A stretch of DNA of 9,031 nucleotides from Anaerolineales bacterium. GTDB taxonomy: Bacteria > Chloroflexota > Anaerolineae > Anaerolineales > Villigracilaceae. The notes under the pieces were generated by a model that saw nothing but the letters and a program-made list of their open reading frames with translations, searched no databases and was not told the origin of the DNA. Shown one piece after another: positions 1 to 5,562 of the stretch; the stretch's first letter is position 1, and each line of letters begins with the position of its first letter. The DNA lies in NCBI GenBank assembly GCA_024763295.1, contig JANTFU010000082.1:1-9031 (forward strand), read 5' to 3'. A program made the translations under genes and the position numbers.

Positions 1-1333
1 CTAAAAGTCTGTCTTTGCGAGGCGCACGCACTTGCGCCGAAGCAATCTCTGCGTTCGGGGAGGGGGATTGCTTCGCTCCGCTCGCAATGACGGTAACACC
101 CGTCACCAAAATACTGAGTAATGCCAAGGGCAGTAGCCACGAGCCTTCCGTGACGAGCGGCTCGGAGAAGAGACGTGTAATGCCGGCGCTGCCGGTTTCG
201 CTCGAATTGCGTCCGCCACCCTGCGGAGGAGCGCCTTGCGGATTGCCATCATTGGGCAGCGCAGCCTGACCCGCATTGGCTTGTTGCGGGGCATGTTCGT
301 TCGGCGCACAGACCAAGTCGTCTTGCTGTGGGCGAGAGATACAGGTCCCCTCGATGGTGCGTTGTGGCATTTCGACCGTGCAGGCATCGCCGAGGGCGAG
401 TCCGTTACAGGCGTCCAGTGCTTGTTGGGGCGTCTGTTGGCTTGACGGAGCCATGTTGACAGGCGTGCGTCCCGCTTGTTGTCCGTCTAGCGGTTGCCGG
501 GGCTGATTGCCACCATCGCCGCCGCCGCCGCGAGCGTTATCGTTCAATCCCAAACGCGATAAGCCGTTATGTCCGATAATCAGTTCAAGGACGGTGTTGT
601 CTTCGCTGCTGCCAATAAAGGGGCGCGAATCCGCCGGGACAAGATCGACGGCGACCGCCCACGAAAGCGAGACGACCACGAGCAAAAGCGTGGCGACACC
701 GAGTTGCCATAAGCGCGTGAACCAGCCTTGTTTGGCGCCGAAAAGATAGAGCGCGTAGACGGCGGGGAGAATCATGTAGGCTTGCAGCATTTTGATGTTG
801 AAGCCTAGCCCAATAATGAAGGCGCCTAGCAGTAAATAGCGGAATTTTCCGCTTTGCACGGCTTTCCAAAACGCCCAGACCGCCAGTAGCAGCACGAAGA
901 CGAGCAGTCCGTCGATGGTGTTGTTGCGCTCGGTGGCGATGGTGATCGGGAAAACGGCGAGAACCAGCGCGGCGACGAGACCCGCGCCGCGATTGAATTG
1001 CTCTTTGACAAGATAGTAAATCAGGGCGATTGAGCCGATGCCTGCCAATGCATTTGGCAGGGCAAGCGAGAAGCCGTTCACGCCAAAAATAGCCGCCGAA
1101 AGCGACTGTACCCAAAAGCCCAGTGGGGGTTTATCGACGGTCACCGAGCCGCCCGGCTCAAAAGCGCCAAAGAAGAAATTGCTCCACGAGGTGAGCATAG
1201 ATTTAACCGTTGCAGCGTAGTAGGTGTTGCCGATGCTGTCTGCGCCAAGTTGGTATAAACGCAAAAAAGCGCCGAGCGCGAGGATGGTGATTAGGGCGAA
1301 GGTGGTGATGAGTTTTGTTTTTTTCTCGTTCAT
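1..1333 (-). CDS. GT-C family membrane glycosyltransferase (ArnT/PMT-like, YkcB/YycA type), partial at the left edge
   Basis: The frame opens at ATG 1333 and stays open for 444 codons to the window edge. An AGGA ribosome site lies 7 nt before the ATG, which supports this start. Residues 7-25 form the first membrane helix. The first outer loop carries NTYYAATVKSM, EPGG and VDKPPLGFW (about residues 36-74), hallmarks of the ArnT/PMT-like transferases that move a sugar from a polyprenyl-phosphate donor. Further helices lie at roughly 75-105, 115-135, 140-157, 165-198 and 206-228. PADSRPFIGSS and NTVLELIIGHNGLSRL (235-261) match the YkcB/YycA type. A long outer loop (about 262-398), rich in Gly, Gln and Pro, holds four cysteines (309, 318, 331, 342). 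Another helix follows at 398-414, then 27 residues encoded by a palindromic repeat (415-441). Acceptor and sugar are unknown. The family is usually about 650-750 residues, so roughly a third is missing. It could be a truncated gene if a stop follows soon after the edge. Confidence 0.88.
   Translation of the reverse strand, partial: MNEKKTKLITTFALITILALGAFLRLYQLGADSIGNTYYAATVKSMLTSWSNFFFGAFEPGGSVTVDKPPLGFWVQSLSAAIFGVNGFSLALPNALAGIGSIALIYYLVKEQFNRGAGLVAALVLAVFPITIATERNNTIDGLLVFVLLLAVWAFWKAVQSGKFRYLLLGAFIIGLGFNIKMLQAYMILPAVYALYLFGAKQGWFTRLWQLGVATLLLVVVSLSWAVAVDLVPADSRPFIGSSEDNTVLELIIGHNGLSRLGLNDNARGGGGDGGNQPRQPLDGQQAGRTPVNMAPSSQQTPQQALDACNGLALGDACTVEMPQRTIEGTCISRPQQDDLVCAPNEHAPQQANAGQAALPNDGNPQGAPPQGGGRNSSETGSAGITRLFSEPLVTEGSWLLPLALLSILVTGVTVIASGAKQSPSPNAEIASAQVRAPRKDRLL
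11..91. repeat. 81-bp interspersed palindromic repeat inside the glycosyltransferase gene
   Basis: The outer arms GTCTTTGCGAG (11-21) and CTCGCAATGAC (81-91) pair with one mismatch. The inner arms GAAGCAATC (39-47) and GATTGCTTC (66-74) pair perfectly, giving a long imperfect hairpin. From memory, this GTCATTGCGAG...GAAGCAATC sequence is a widespread interspersed repeat in several environmental bacterial groups; no search was run. Its 81 bases make exactly 27 codons (residues 415-441 of the minus-strand gene), with no stop in that frame. No transposase or clear target-site duplication is visible. Confidence 0.8.
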
Positions 1334-1380
1334 AAGTTTGTCCTATTCTGCGGTTTTCCTGTTGGGGACTAATTGTTAAA

Positions 1381-1394
1381 AGCTGATAGCTGAT
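1381..1394. repeat. Tandem heptamer repeat, AGCTGAT x2
   Basis: Two perfect head-to-tail copies of the 7-bp unit AGCTGAT lie in the gap between two divergent genes. This is one of five places in the window where a 7-bp unit is repeated directly outside genes. Confidence 0.7.
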
Positions 1395-1408
1395 AACGAA
1401 TGACTCAT

Positions 1409-1422
1409 GTCTAAAGTCTAAA
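1409..1422. repeat. Tandem heptamer repeat, GTCTAAA x2
   Basis: Two perfect adjacent copies of GTCTAAA lie 14 bp after the AGCTGAT pair. The unit differs but the 7-bp period is the same. Confidence 0.65.
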
Positions 1423-1428
1423 GAAAAG

Positions 1429-1467
1429 TTGTTCAGAAGTTGTTTAGATTTGATTTTCATCTTGTAA
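1429..1467 (+). promoter_or_regulatory. 11-bp phased TTG direct repeats upstream of the TPR gene
   Basis: TTGTTC (1429-1434), TTGTTT (1440-1445) and TTGTAA (1462-1467) fall on one 11-bp phase, with a weaker TGATTT at 1451-1456 filling the missing slot. The first two sit in a near-perfect 11-bp direct repeat, AAGTTGTTCAG and AAGTTGTTTAG (1426-1447). This spacing is like that of OmpR/PhoB-type response-regulator sites (6-7 bp half-sites about 11 bp apart). That role is inferred from spacing alone. Confidence 0.35.
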
Positions 1468-1479
1468 ACGAGCGCTCGT
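1468..1479. promoter_or_regulatory. Perfect 12-bp palindrome, candidate operator
   Basis: ACGAGCGCTCGT is a perfect palindrome ending 1 bp before the -35 hexamer at 1481, a place where a bound dimer would block RNA polymerase. Its GC-rich centre and short half-sites resemble TetR-family operators. No regulator gene is in the window, so the assignment is an inference. Confidence 0.45.
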
Positions 1480-1480
1480 C

Positions 1481-1509
1481 TTGCTCACTCTCACAGCCTG
1501 TGCTAAACT
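1481..1509 (+). promoter_or_regulatory. Sigma70-like promoter of the TPR gene, predicted leaderless
   Basis: TTGCTC (1481-1486) is followed after 17 bp by TAAACT (1504-1509), preceded by TG in the extended -10 position (1501-1502). Only 6 nt separate the -10 from ATG 1516, so transcription should begin at or next to the A of the start codon. There is no Shine-Dalgarno sequence before this ATG, in keeping with a leaderless message. Confidence 0.6.
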
Positions 1510-1515
1510 CAATCT

Positions 1516-3345
1516 ATGGCAGAAGACACTATGCTCAGTGATGCAATTACATTAATTCGTCAAGGGAAGAAAAAACAGGCGAAAGAGATTATCACGCGCC
1601 TACTCAAAGCCGATCCGCAAAACGCTACCTACTGGGTGTGGATGAGCGTCGCTGTCGAAAGCCAAAAAGAACGCCTTTACGCCCTCCAGACTGCCCTGAA
1701 AGCCGATCCCGAAAACGAAGCCGCCAAGCGCGGTTTGATTTTGCTGGGCGCACGCAAATTGGACGAAGACATCAGCCCCTTTCCGCTCGACAAACCGCGT
1801 CTTTGGGAAGAACAACTCGAAGAAGAAGAGGAAGAGGAGAAAGCGCACGGGATTAGAGGTTTTGTCGGCAACCCCATTGTCCGTTTGGCTGGCATCTTGG
1901 TCGGCGTCTTTGGAATAATCGGCTTTGCGATATTTGGTCTCACTCAGCGCAACAACGTCGTTTTCCGTGACACTAACACCCCGGGTCCATCTCCAACTTT
2001 TACGCTGACCCCAACCGCGCTGAATGCGAAACCCGCAGCCACACCCGCCTTTGTGGGACCCACCCCGCTTTGGGCGCAGCTTGATGCCACTTATACGCCC
2101 ACCCCGCTCTACGTCAATACGCCGCGTTCCGTCCAAGCCAGTGATTATGGCTACGCTGTCGACGCCGCGCTCGACAATCAGGATTGGGATGCGCTGATTA
2201 CCGCGATGGAGCAAATCGCCACCATCGAGCCGCAGAGCGCTGATCCCTACTACTACATCGGTGAGGCACATCGCTTCAAAGAAGAGTACAGCCGCGCCCT
2301 GCAAGCCTACAACCAGTCTATCGACGTGGACGAAAACTTCGCTCCCGGGTATCTCGGACGGGCGCTTGTTGCGCGCCATCTCAATGCCGGTGCGAATGTA
2401 ATCCGTGATTTCGACAAAGCCATCGAATTAGACCCCAATTTCCCGGCAGCCTATCTTGAGCGTGCCCGTTACTGGCTTGGCGAAGAAGAATACGAAAATG
2501 CTTTAGAAGACCTCGCCCTCGCCAAACAACTTTCCCCCAATTCTGCTGACGTTTACCGTACCTACGCAGAAGTCTACATGGCGCAGGACGAAACGGCAGA
2601 TGCCCTCACCGCCGCTGAAAAAGCGCTTGAGATCGACATTACATCGTTGGATACCTATTTGCTGTTGGGCGAACTCTACGAAGCCAACGAAGAACCCGAA
2701 AAAGCGCTCCAAATGCTCGAAACGTATACAGCCTTTGTCGACGACAACACCGATGCGCTCAACATTATGAGCAGTGCCTACTATCAACTGGGTCAATACG
2801 AAAAAGTTATCGACGTGGCAGATCGCATCATCGAACTCGAACGTCGTAACGGCTACGCTTACTACTATCGCGGACTTGCTTATCTCAAACTCGACGAAGC
2901 TGAAAAAGCTCTCGAAGACCTCGATCTCGCCAATACTTATCTGAATCATCATTTCGATGCCAGTCTGGCTTACGCTCAAGCCTTCGCCGCGGATGGAAAA
3001 TACGGAAGCTGCTATTTACAAGTTGAACGCACCCGCGCGCTGATGGAAACCGACTACCAAGAAGCGTTAATCTACTTCTGGCGCGCTACCTGCCACGAAG
3101 GGCGCGAAGACTATCGCGCCGCCTTTAACGATTGGCAGAAATTGCTTGCGATGCCCTTTACCGCCGAAACCGGCTATCTCCGCGCGGAAGGACGCCAACA
3201 TCTCTACGCACTTTACACGCCAACGCCGACCATCACCGCCGGTCCTTCGCCCACGCCCAGCGCGACCCGCACACCGGCTCCGACGCGCACACCAACCGAA
3301 ACATCCGAAGTGACCGATACCCCCACTCCCACGCCTGACGCTTAA
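1516..3345 (+). CDS. Membrane-anchored TPR-repeat protein with Thr/Pro-rich linkers
   Basis: This 609-residue protein looks like a scaffold across the membrane. Residues 6-80 form a cytosolic helical-repeat pair (AKEIITRLLKADPQN and YALQTALKADPEN). An acidic run of Glu follows at 98-108, then one membrane helix at about 121-143 with no cleavable signal. A Thr/Pro-rich linker runs to about 205 and leads to a large TPR array (about 208-560) with typical units such as PYYYIGEAHRFKEEYSRALQ and AYYYRGLAYLKLDEAEKALE. The last 45 or so residues are a TPTPT-type tail. By charge the C-terminal part should lie outside. ATG 1516 is preferred because it fits the promoter; ATG 1531 is an alternative. The lipid kinase gene starts 29 nt after the stop, so the two are probably co-transcribed. 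Binding partners are unknown. The fold is clear, the biological role is not. Confidence 0.9.
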   Translation: MAEDTMLSDAITLIRQGKKKQAKEIITRLLKADPQNATYWVWMSVAVESQKERLYALQTALKADPENEAAKRGLILLGARKLDEDISPFPLDKPRLWEEQLEEEEEEEKAHGIRGFVGNPIVRLAGILVGVFGIIGFAIFGLTQRNNVVFRDTNTPGPSPTFTLTPTALNAKPAATPAFVGPTPLWAQLDATYTPTPLYVNTPRSVQASDYGYAVDAALDNQDWDALITAMEQIATIEPQSADPYYYIGEAHRFKEEYSRALQAYNQSIDVDENFAPGYLGRALVARHLNAGANVIRDFDKAIELDPNFPAAYLERARYWLGEEEYENALEDLALAKQLSPNSADVYRTYAEVYMAQDETADALTAAEKALEIDITSLDTYLLLGELYEANEEPEKALQMLETYTAFVDDNTDALNIMSSAYYQLGQYEKVIDVADRIIELERRNGYAYYYRGLAYLKLDEAEKALEDLDLANTYLNHHFDASLAYAQAFAADGKYGSCYLQVERTRALMETDYQEALIYFWRATCHEGREDYRAAFNDWQKLLAMPFTAETGYLRAEGRQHLYALYTPTPTITAGPSPTPSATRTPAPTRTPTETSEVTDTPTPTPDA

Positions 3346-3374
3346 GACCGACTAAACAAGCCAATCATTTCCCC

Positions 3375-4337
3375 ATGCGCACAGCCCAAATCATCTACAA
3401 CCCCGCCGCAGGGAGATTCCCTGTCGCTCCCGCGATTGCCTCGGCAGAACACGCCCTGCGTGATGCCGGCTGGGAAGTCTCTTCAGCGGCTACACGCTCC
3501 GGTGAAGATGGCACCTATCTCGCCAGGCGCGCCGCTGAACGTGGCGTAGACGCTGTCTTTGCCGTTGGCGGCGATGGCACTATCGGACAGATTGCGGGTG
3601 GGCTGATTGACAGCGAAACCGCACTTGGCATCCTTCCGGCGGGTACAGCCAATGTTTGGGGCAAGGAACTCGGCATGCAGCCCTACTCCATCATGGCAAG
3701 CAACGCGCTCGAGGAAAACGCAAAAAAACTACGGGATGCGGAAATTTACGCGGTAGATATTGGGCTTTGCAATCAACAGCCCTTTTTAATGTGGGCAGGC
3801 TTAGGGCTGGATGCGCTTTCGGTCCAAAAAGTCGAACCGCGCTTTCGGCTCGAAAAATTCTTCACCTTTCCCGAATATGCCGCCAACATCCTGTTAACCG
3901 CTGCGCGTTGGCGTGGCGTTGCCCTGCGGATTTGGGCAGACGGCAAAGAGATCGAAGGGCATTACATCCTCGCTGTGATCAATAACATCCGGCATTACAT
4001 GGGCGGGCTGACAAATCTTTCGCCCGATGCCCTGCTTGACGATGGTTTCTTTGACCTGTGGCTTTTCGATGGCAAAAATATGGCAGATGCCCTGCGCCCG
4101 GTTTGGGAAATGTGGGGCGGCAGGCATATCACCTCCGACTATACCCGCCGCGTTACCTTCAAAGAATTACGCCTCGAAGCCGAGACTGAATTTGCCGTTC
4201 AAACCGATGGCGAGCCGCGCTTCGACACCAAAATTGCCAAGATTAGCGTCAAAAAACGCGCCTTGCGTGTGCTCATGCCACCCAATGCCGAAGCCCTCTC
4301 CCAACCGCCACTCAGCGAGGTGAAAAATGCAGGCTAA
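3375..4337 (+). CDS. Diacylglycerol/lipid kinase family protein (DagK_cat, YegS/LCB5 type)
   Basis: The 320-residue length is usual for this family, which phosphorylates lipids such as diacylglycerol with ATP at the inner membrane face. IIYNPAAGR (6-14) opens the catalytic domain, GGDGT (65-69) is the nucleotide-binding signature and GILPAGTAN (85-93) is the second conserved loop. MWAGLGLDA and the late DDGFFDLWLF region mark the C-terminal beta domain, and QTDGEP (276-281) is the typical end motif. After GTAN the sequence has Val-Trp where many relatives have Asp-Phe. No membrane helix is seen. ATG 3375 gives the family's expected N-terminus but has no clear ribosome site, so translation may depend on coupling to the TPR gene 29 nt upstream. 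Its end overlaps the SH3b gene by 11 nt. The substrate cannot be named from sequence. Confidence 0.93.
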   Translation: MRTAQIIYNPAAGRFPVAPAIASAEHALRDAGWEVSSAATRSGEDGTYLARRAAERGVDAVFAVGGDGTIGQIAGGLIDSETALGILPAGTANVWGKELGMQPYSIMASNALEENAKKLRDAEIYAVDIGLCNQQPFLMWAGLGLDALSVQKVEPRFRLEKFFTFPEYAANILLTAARWRGVALRIWADGKEIEGHYILAVINNIRHYMGGLTNLSPDALLDDGFFDLWLFDGKNMADALRPVWEMWGGRHITSDYTRRVTFKELRLEAETEFAVQTDGEPRFDTKIAKISVKKRALRVLMPPNAEALSQPPLSEVKNAG

Positions 4338-4806
4338 AATCATCAACCGTTGGGTTATTTTAGCAGCCGCCCTCATCGGTTTGCTGCTGCTTATTTTTAG
4401 CTTAGTGACCGGATTCGGCTTTACCGCGCCCGAAGAAAATGCTCCCAATTTGCAGGTTGCTGAAATTACGCTGATTCCCGGACCCACATCAACGCCGCGC
4501 ATCATCCCAACGCCTACGTTTGATCCCGCTATGGGGACAGCTACCCCGCTCCCCGGCGAGATTGCCCTCAACGGCTACGTCCAGATCATCGGTACCGGCG
4601 GCGACGGGCTGCGCATCCGCTCCGACCCCGGCTTGAACGGCGAACCACTCTTCCTCGGTTTCGACACCGAACTCTTCCAGATTACCGATGGACCTGTCGA
4701 CGCCGATGGCTACACTTGGTGGTATCTGCTCGCGCCCTATGATCCAACTCGCTCCGGTTGGGCGGCTGCTGACTTTTTAGAAGCGGTCGAAACCCCGAAT
4801 GAGTAG
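4327..4806 (+). CDS. Small membrane-anchored protein with an extracytoplasmic SH3b domain
   Basis: This 159-residue protein has one N-terminal membrane helix (about 9-31, RWVILAAALIGLLLLIFSL) with no lipobox or clear cleavage site. A Pro/Thr linker (about 49-80) follows, then a bacterial SH3 domain (about 82-153). Domain marks are GDGLRIRSDPGLNGEPLFLG, the WWYL strand and the closing GWAAADFLE. Such domains usually bind peptidoglycan or cell-wall partners outside the cell. The start at 4327 lies inside the end of the lipid kinase gene (11-nt overlap) and has a good ribosome site, GAGGTG at 4317-4322, so the two genes are translationally close. No clear intrinsic terminator was found between the stop and 4980. 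An envelope role is inferred from topology and from the TPR and lipid kinase neighbours. Confidence 0.85.
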   Translation: MQAKIINRWVILAAALIGLLLLIFSLVTGFGFTAPEENAPNLQVAEITLIPGPTSTPRIIPTPTFDPAMGTATPLPGEIALNGYVQIIGTGGDGLRIRSDPGLNGEPLFLGFDTELFQITDGPVDADGYTWWYLLAPYDPTRSGWAAADFLEAVETPNE

Positions 4807-4827
4807 TGCGTATTGCGTATTGCGTAA
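4807..4827. repeat. Tandem heptamer repeat, TGCGTAT x3
   Basis: Three adjacent 7-bp units, TGCGTAT, TGCGTAT and TGCGTAA, begin directly after the TAG stop of the SH3b gene. The reverse complement of the same unit reappears in degenerate form at 5430-5450, on the other side of the DUF971 gene. Confidence 0.75.
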
Positions 4828-4901
4828 AAACCTCAACTTCGGATAAGATGGCATCTCAACCATCAGCCTAAAAACAGCTACGGATTAACCGATTTTCACG
4901 G

Positions 4902-4939
4902 AATTTGAACACTTTTTCTGTGAAATTTGAACAAAAGTG
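4902..4939 (+). promoter_or_regulatory. Direct and inverted repeats upstream of the DUF971 gene
   Basis: AATTTGAACA occurs at 4902-4911 and again at 4924-4933, exactly 22 bp apart (two helix turns). CACTTTT (4910-4916) and AAAAGTG (4933-4939) form a 7-bp inverted repeat over the same stretch. The cluster ends 41 bp before ATG 4981. It may be an operator or an upstream promoter element. No convincing -10 pairs with the TTGAAC hexamers. Confidence 0.35.
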
Positions 4940-4980
4940 CAAAAACATATCACCTCTCTTACCCGTAAAAAGGACTTTCC

Positions 4981-5331
4981 ATGAACCCTAAACCAATCAA
5001 TCTTGATGCAAGTAAATCGAAAAAAGAACTCACTATCACTTGGGATGACGGTCACGTCAGCACCTACTCCTTCACCCTCCTGCGCGCTGCCTGTCCCTGC
5101 GCGGAATGTCGGGGTGGACATGAAAATATGGGCGGACCGCCCGACCCCGGCGTTTTCACTTTGCCTGTCATTGACACACGCCAAAACATGCTCAAGGACA
5201 TTGTTCCCGTTGGTTCTTACGCCATTTCCATTCTCTGGGAAGACGGACACGACTACGGCATCTATCAATGGAGCTTCTTGCGTGAGCTTTGTCCCTGCGA
5301 CGAGTGCCGCGCCAAGGCAGCTGCCTCATAG
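4981..5331 (+). CDS. DUF971 protein (gamma-butyrobetaine hydroxylase-like N-terminal domain)
   Basis: The 116-residue protein is essentially one DUF971 domain. Both halves show the family pattern: ITWDDGHVSTYSF then LLRAACPCAEC (CPCAEC, 38-43), and SILWEDGHDYGIYQWSFLRELCPCDEC (CPCDEC, 104-109). In eukaryotic gamma-butyrobetaine and trimethyllysine hydroxylases the related N-terminal domain holds structural zinc. In bacteria the domain is stand-alone or joined to Mrp/ApbC-type proteins, so links to metal or Fe-S handling have been suggested. No oxygenase or Mrp partner is visible here. The start has a good ribosome site, AAGGA, 6 nt upstream. The gene stands alone: 174 nt from the SH3b gene and followed by a strong terminator. 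The second CPCxxC motif copying the first is notable. The function is unknown. Confidence 0.88.
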   Translation: MNPKPINLDASKSKKELTITWDDGHVSTYSFTLLRAACPCAECRGGHENMGGPPDPGVFTLPVIDTRQNMLKDIVPVGSYAISILWEDGHDYGIYQWSFLRELCPCDECRAKAAAS

Positions 5332-5359
5332 CGCACACAAAAAGCACCCTTTCAAAAAG

Positions 5360-5397
5360 AGAGCAGATTGTAGAAATCTGCTCTTTTTGTTTTTTTT
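5360..5397 (+). terminator. Intrinsic terminator of the DUF971 gene
   Basis: AGAGCAGATT (5360-5369) and AATCTGCTCT (5375-5384) make a perfect 10-bp stem with a 5-nt loop, followed by a T-rich tract to 5397. The A-run at 5354-5358 would give a short U-run on the opposite strand too, so it may also act there. Confidence 0.88.
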
Positions 5398-5408
5398 CGT
5401 GTTTCGTG
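5395..5408. repeat. Tandem heptamer repeat, TTTCGTG x2
   Basis: Two perfect TTTCGTG units are followed by a decayed third copy, TTGTGTA (5409-5415). The first unit overlaps the T-tract of the terminator. Confidence 0.55.
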
Positions 5409-5429
5409 TTGTGTAAGCCCAAAAAACAT

Positions 5430-5450
5430 TACGCAATATGCAACACGCCT
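5430..5450. repeat. Degenerate heptamer repeat, inverted relative to 4807-4827
   Basis: TACGCAA, TATGCAA and CACGCCT are three consecutive 7-bp steps. TACGCAA is the exact reverse complement of TTGCGTA, a rotation of the unit at 4807-4827. This is therefore the same repeat family in the opposite orientation, partly eroded. Confidence 0.5.
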
Positions 5451-5513
5451 TCCTTAATTTTATAGTGTAAAGAGCGTAAACACCAAAAAGGCGAAACTAA
5501 AGTTAAAAAGAAA

Positions 5514-5540
5514 ACCGCTCTCCAGTCGGATAGCGATTTT
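5514..5540 (-). terminator. Terminator of the AlaX gene, probably two-way
   Basis: CGCTCTCC (5516-5523 with the preceding base) and GGATAGCG (5528-5535) pair with one mismatch around the 4-nt loop AGTC. Reading the minus strand, the stem is followed by GGTTTTCTTTTT, which suits the gene ending at 5563. Reading the plus strand, it is followed by ATTTTTT, so it can also stop transcripts coming from the left. Confidence 0.7.
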
Positions 5541-5562
5541 TTAAATTCGGGGCAAATTCTCG

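Noticed and set aside
11..91. Repeat as a full mobile element or CRISPR unit
   Set aside because: There is no transposase, no visible target duplication, and only one copy in the window with no spacer array.
585..1115. 176-codon minus-strand open frame in the glycosyltransferase region
   Set aside because: It is Arg-rich and in a different frame from the continuous 444-codon membrane protein, which has clear family motifs.
1600..2379. 259-codon open frame on the minus strand opposite the TPR gene
   Set aside because: It lies wholly within the well-supported TPR gene, has no recognisable domain or ribosome site, and is explained by codon bias of the opposite strand.
4828..4900. Terminator after the SH3b gene
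   Set aside because: Only short imperfect inversions such as CGGATTAACCG occur, without a U-tract, so none is annotated.
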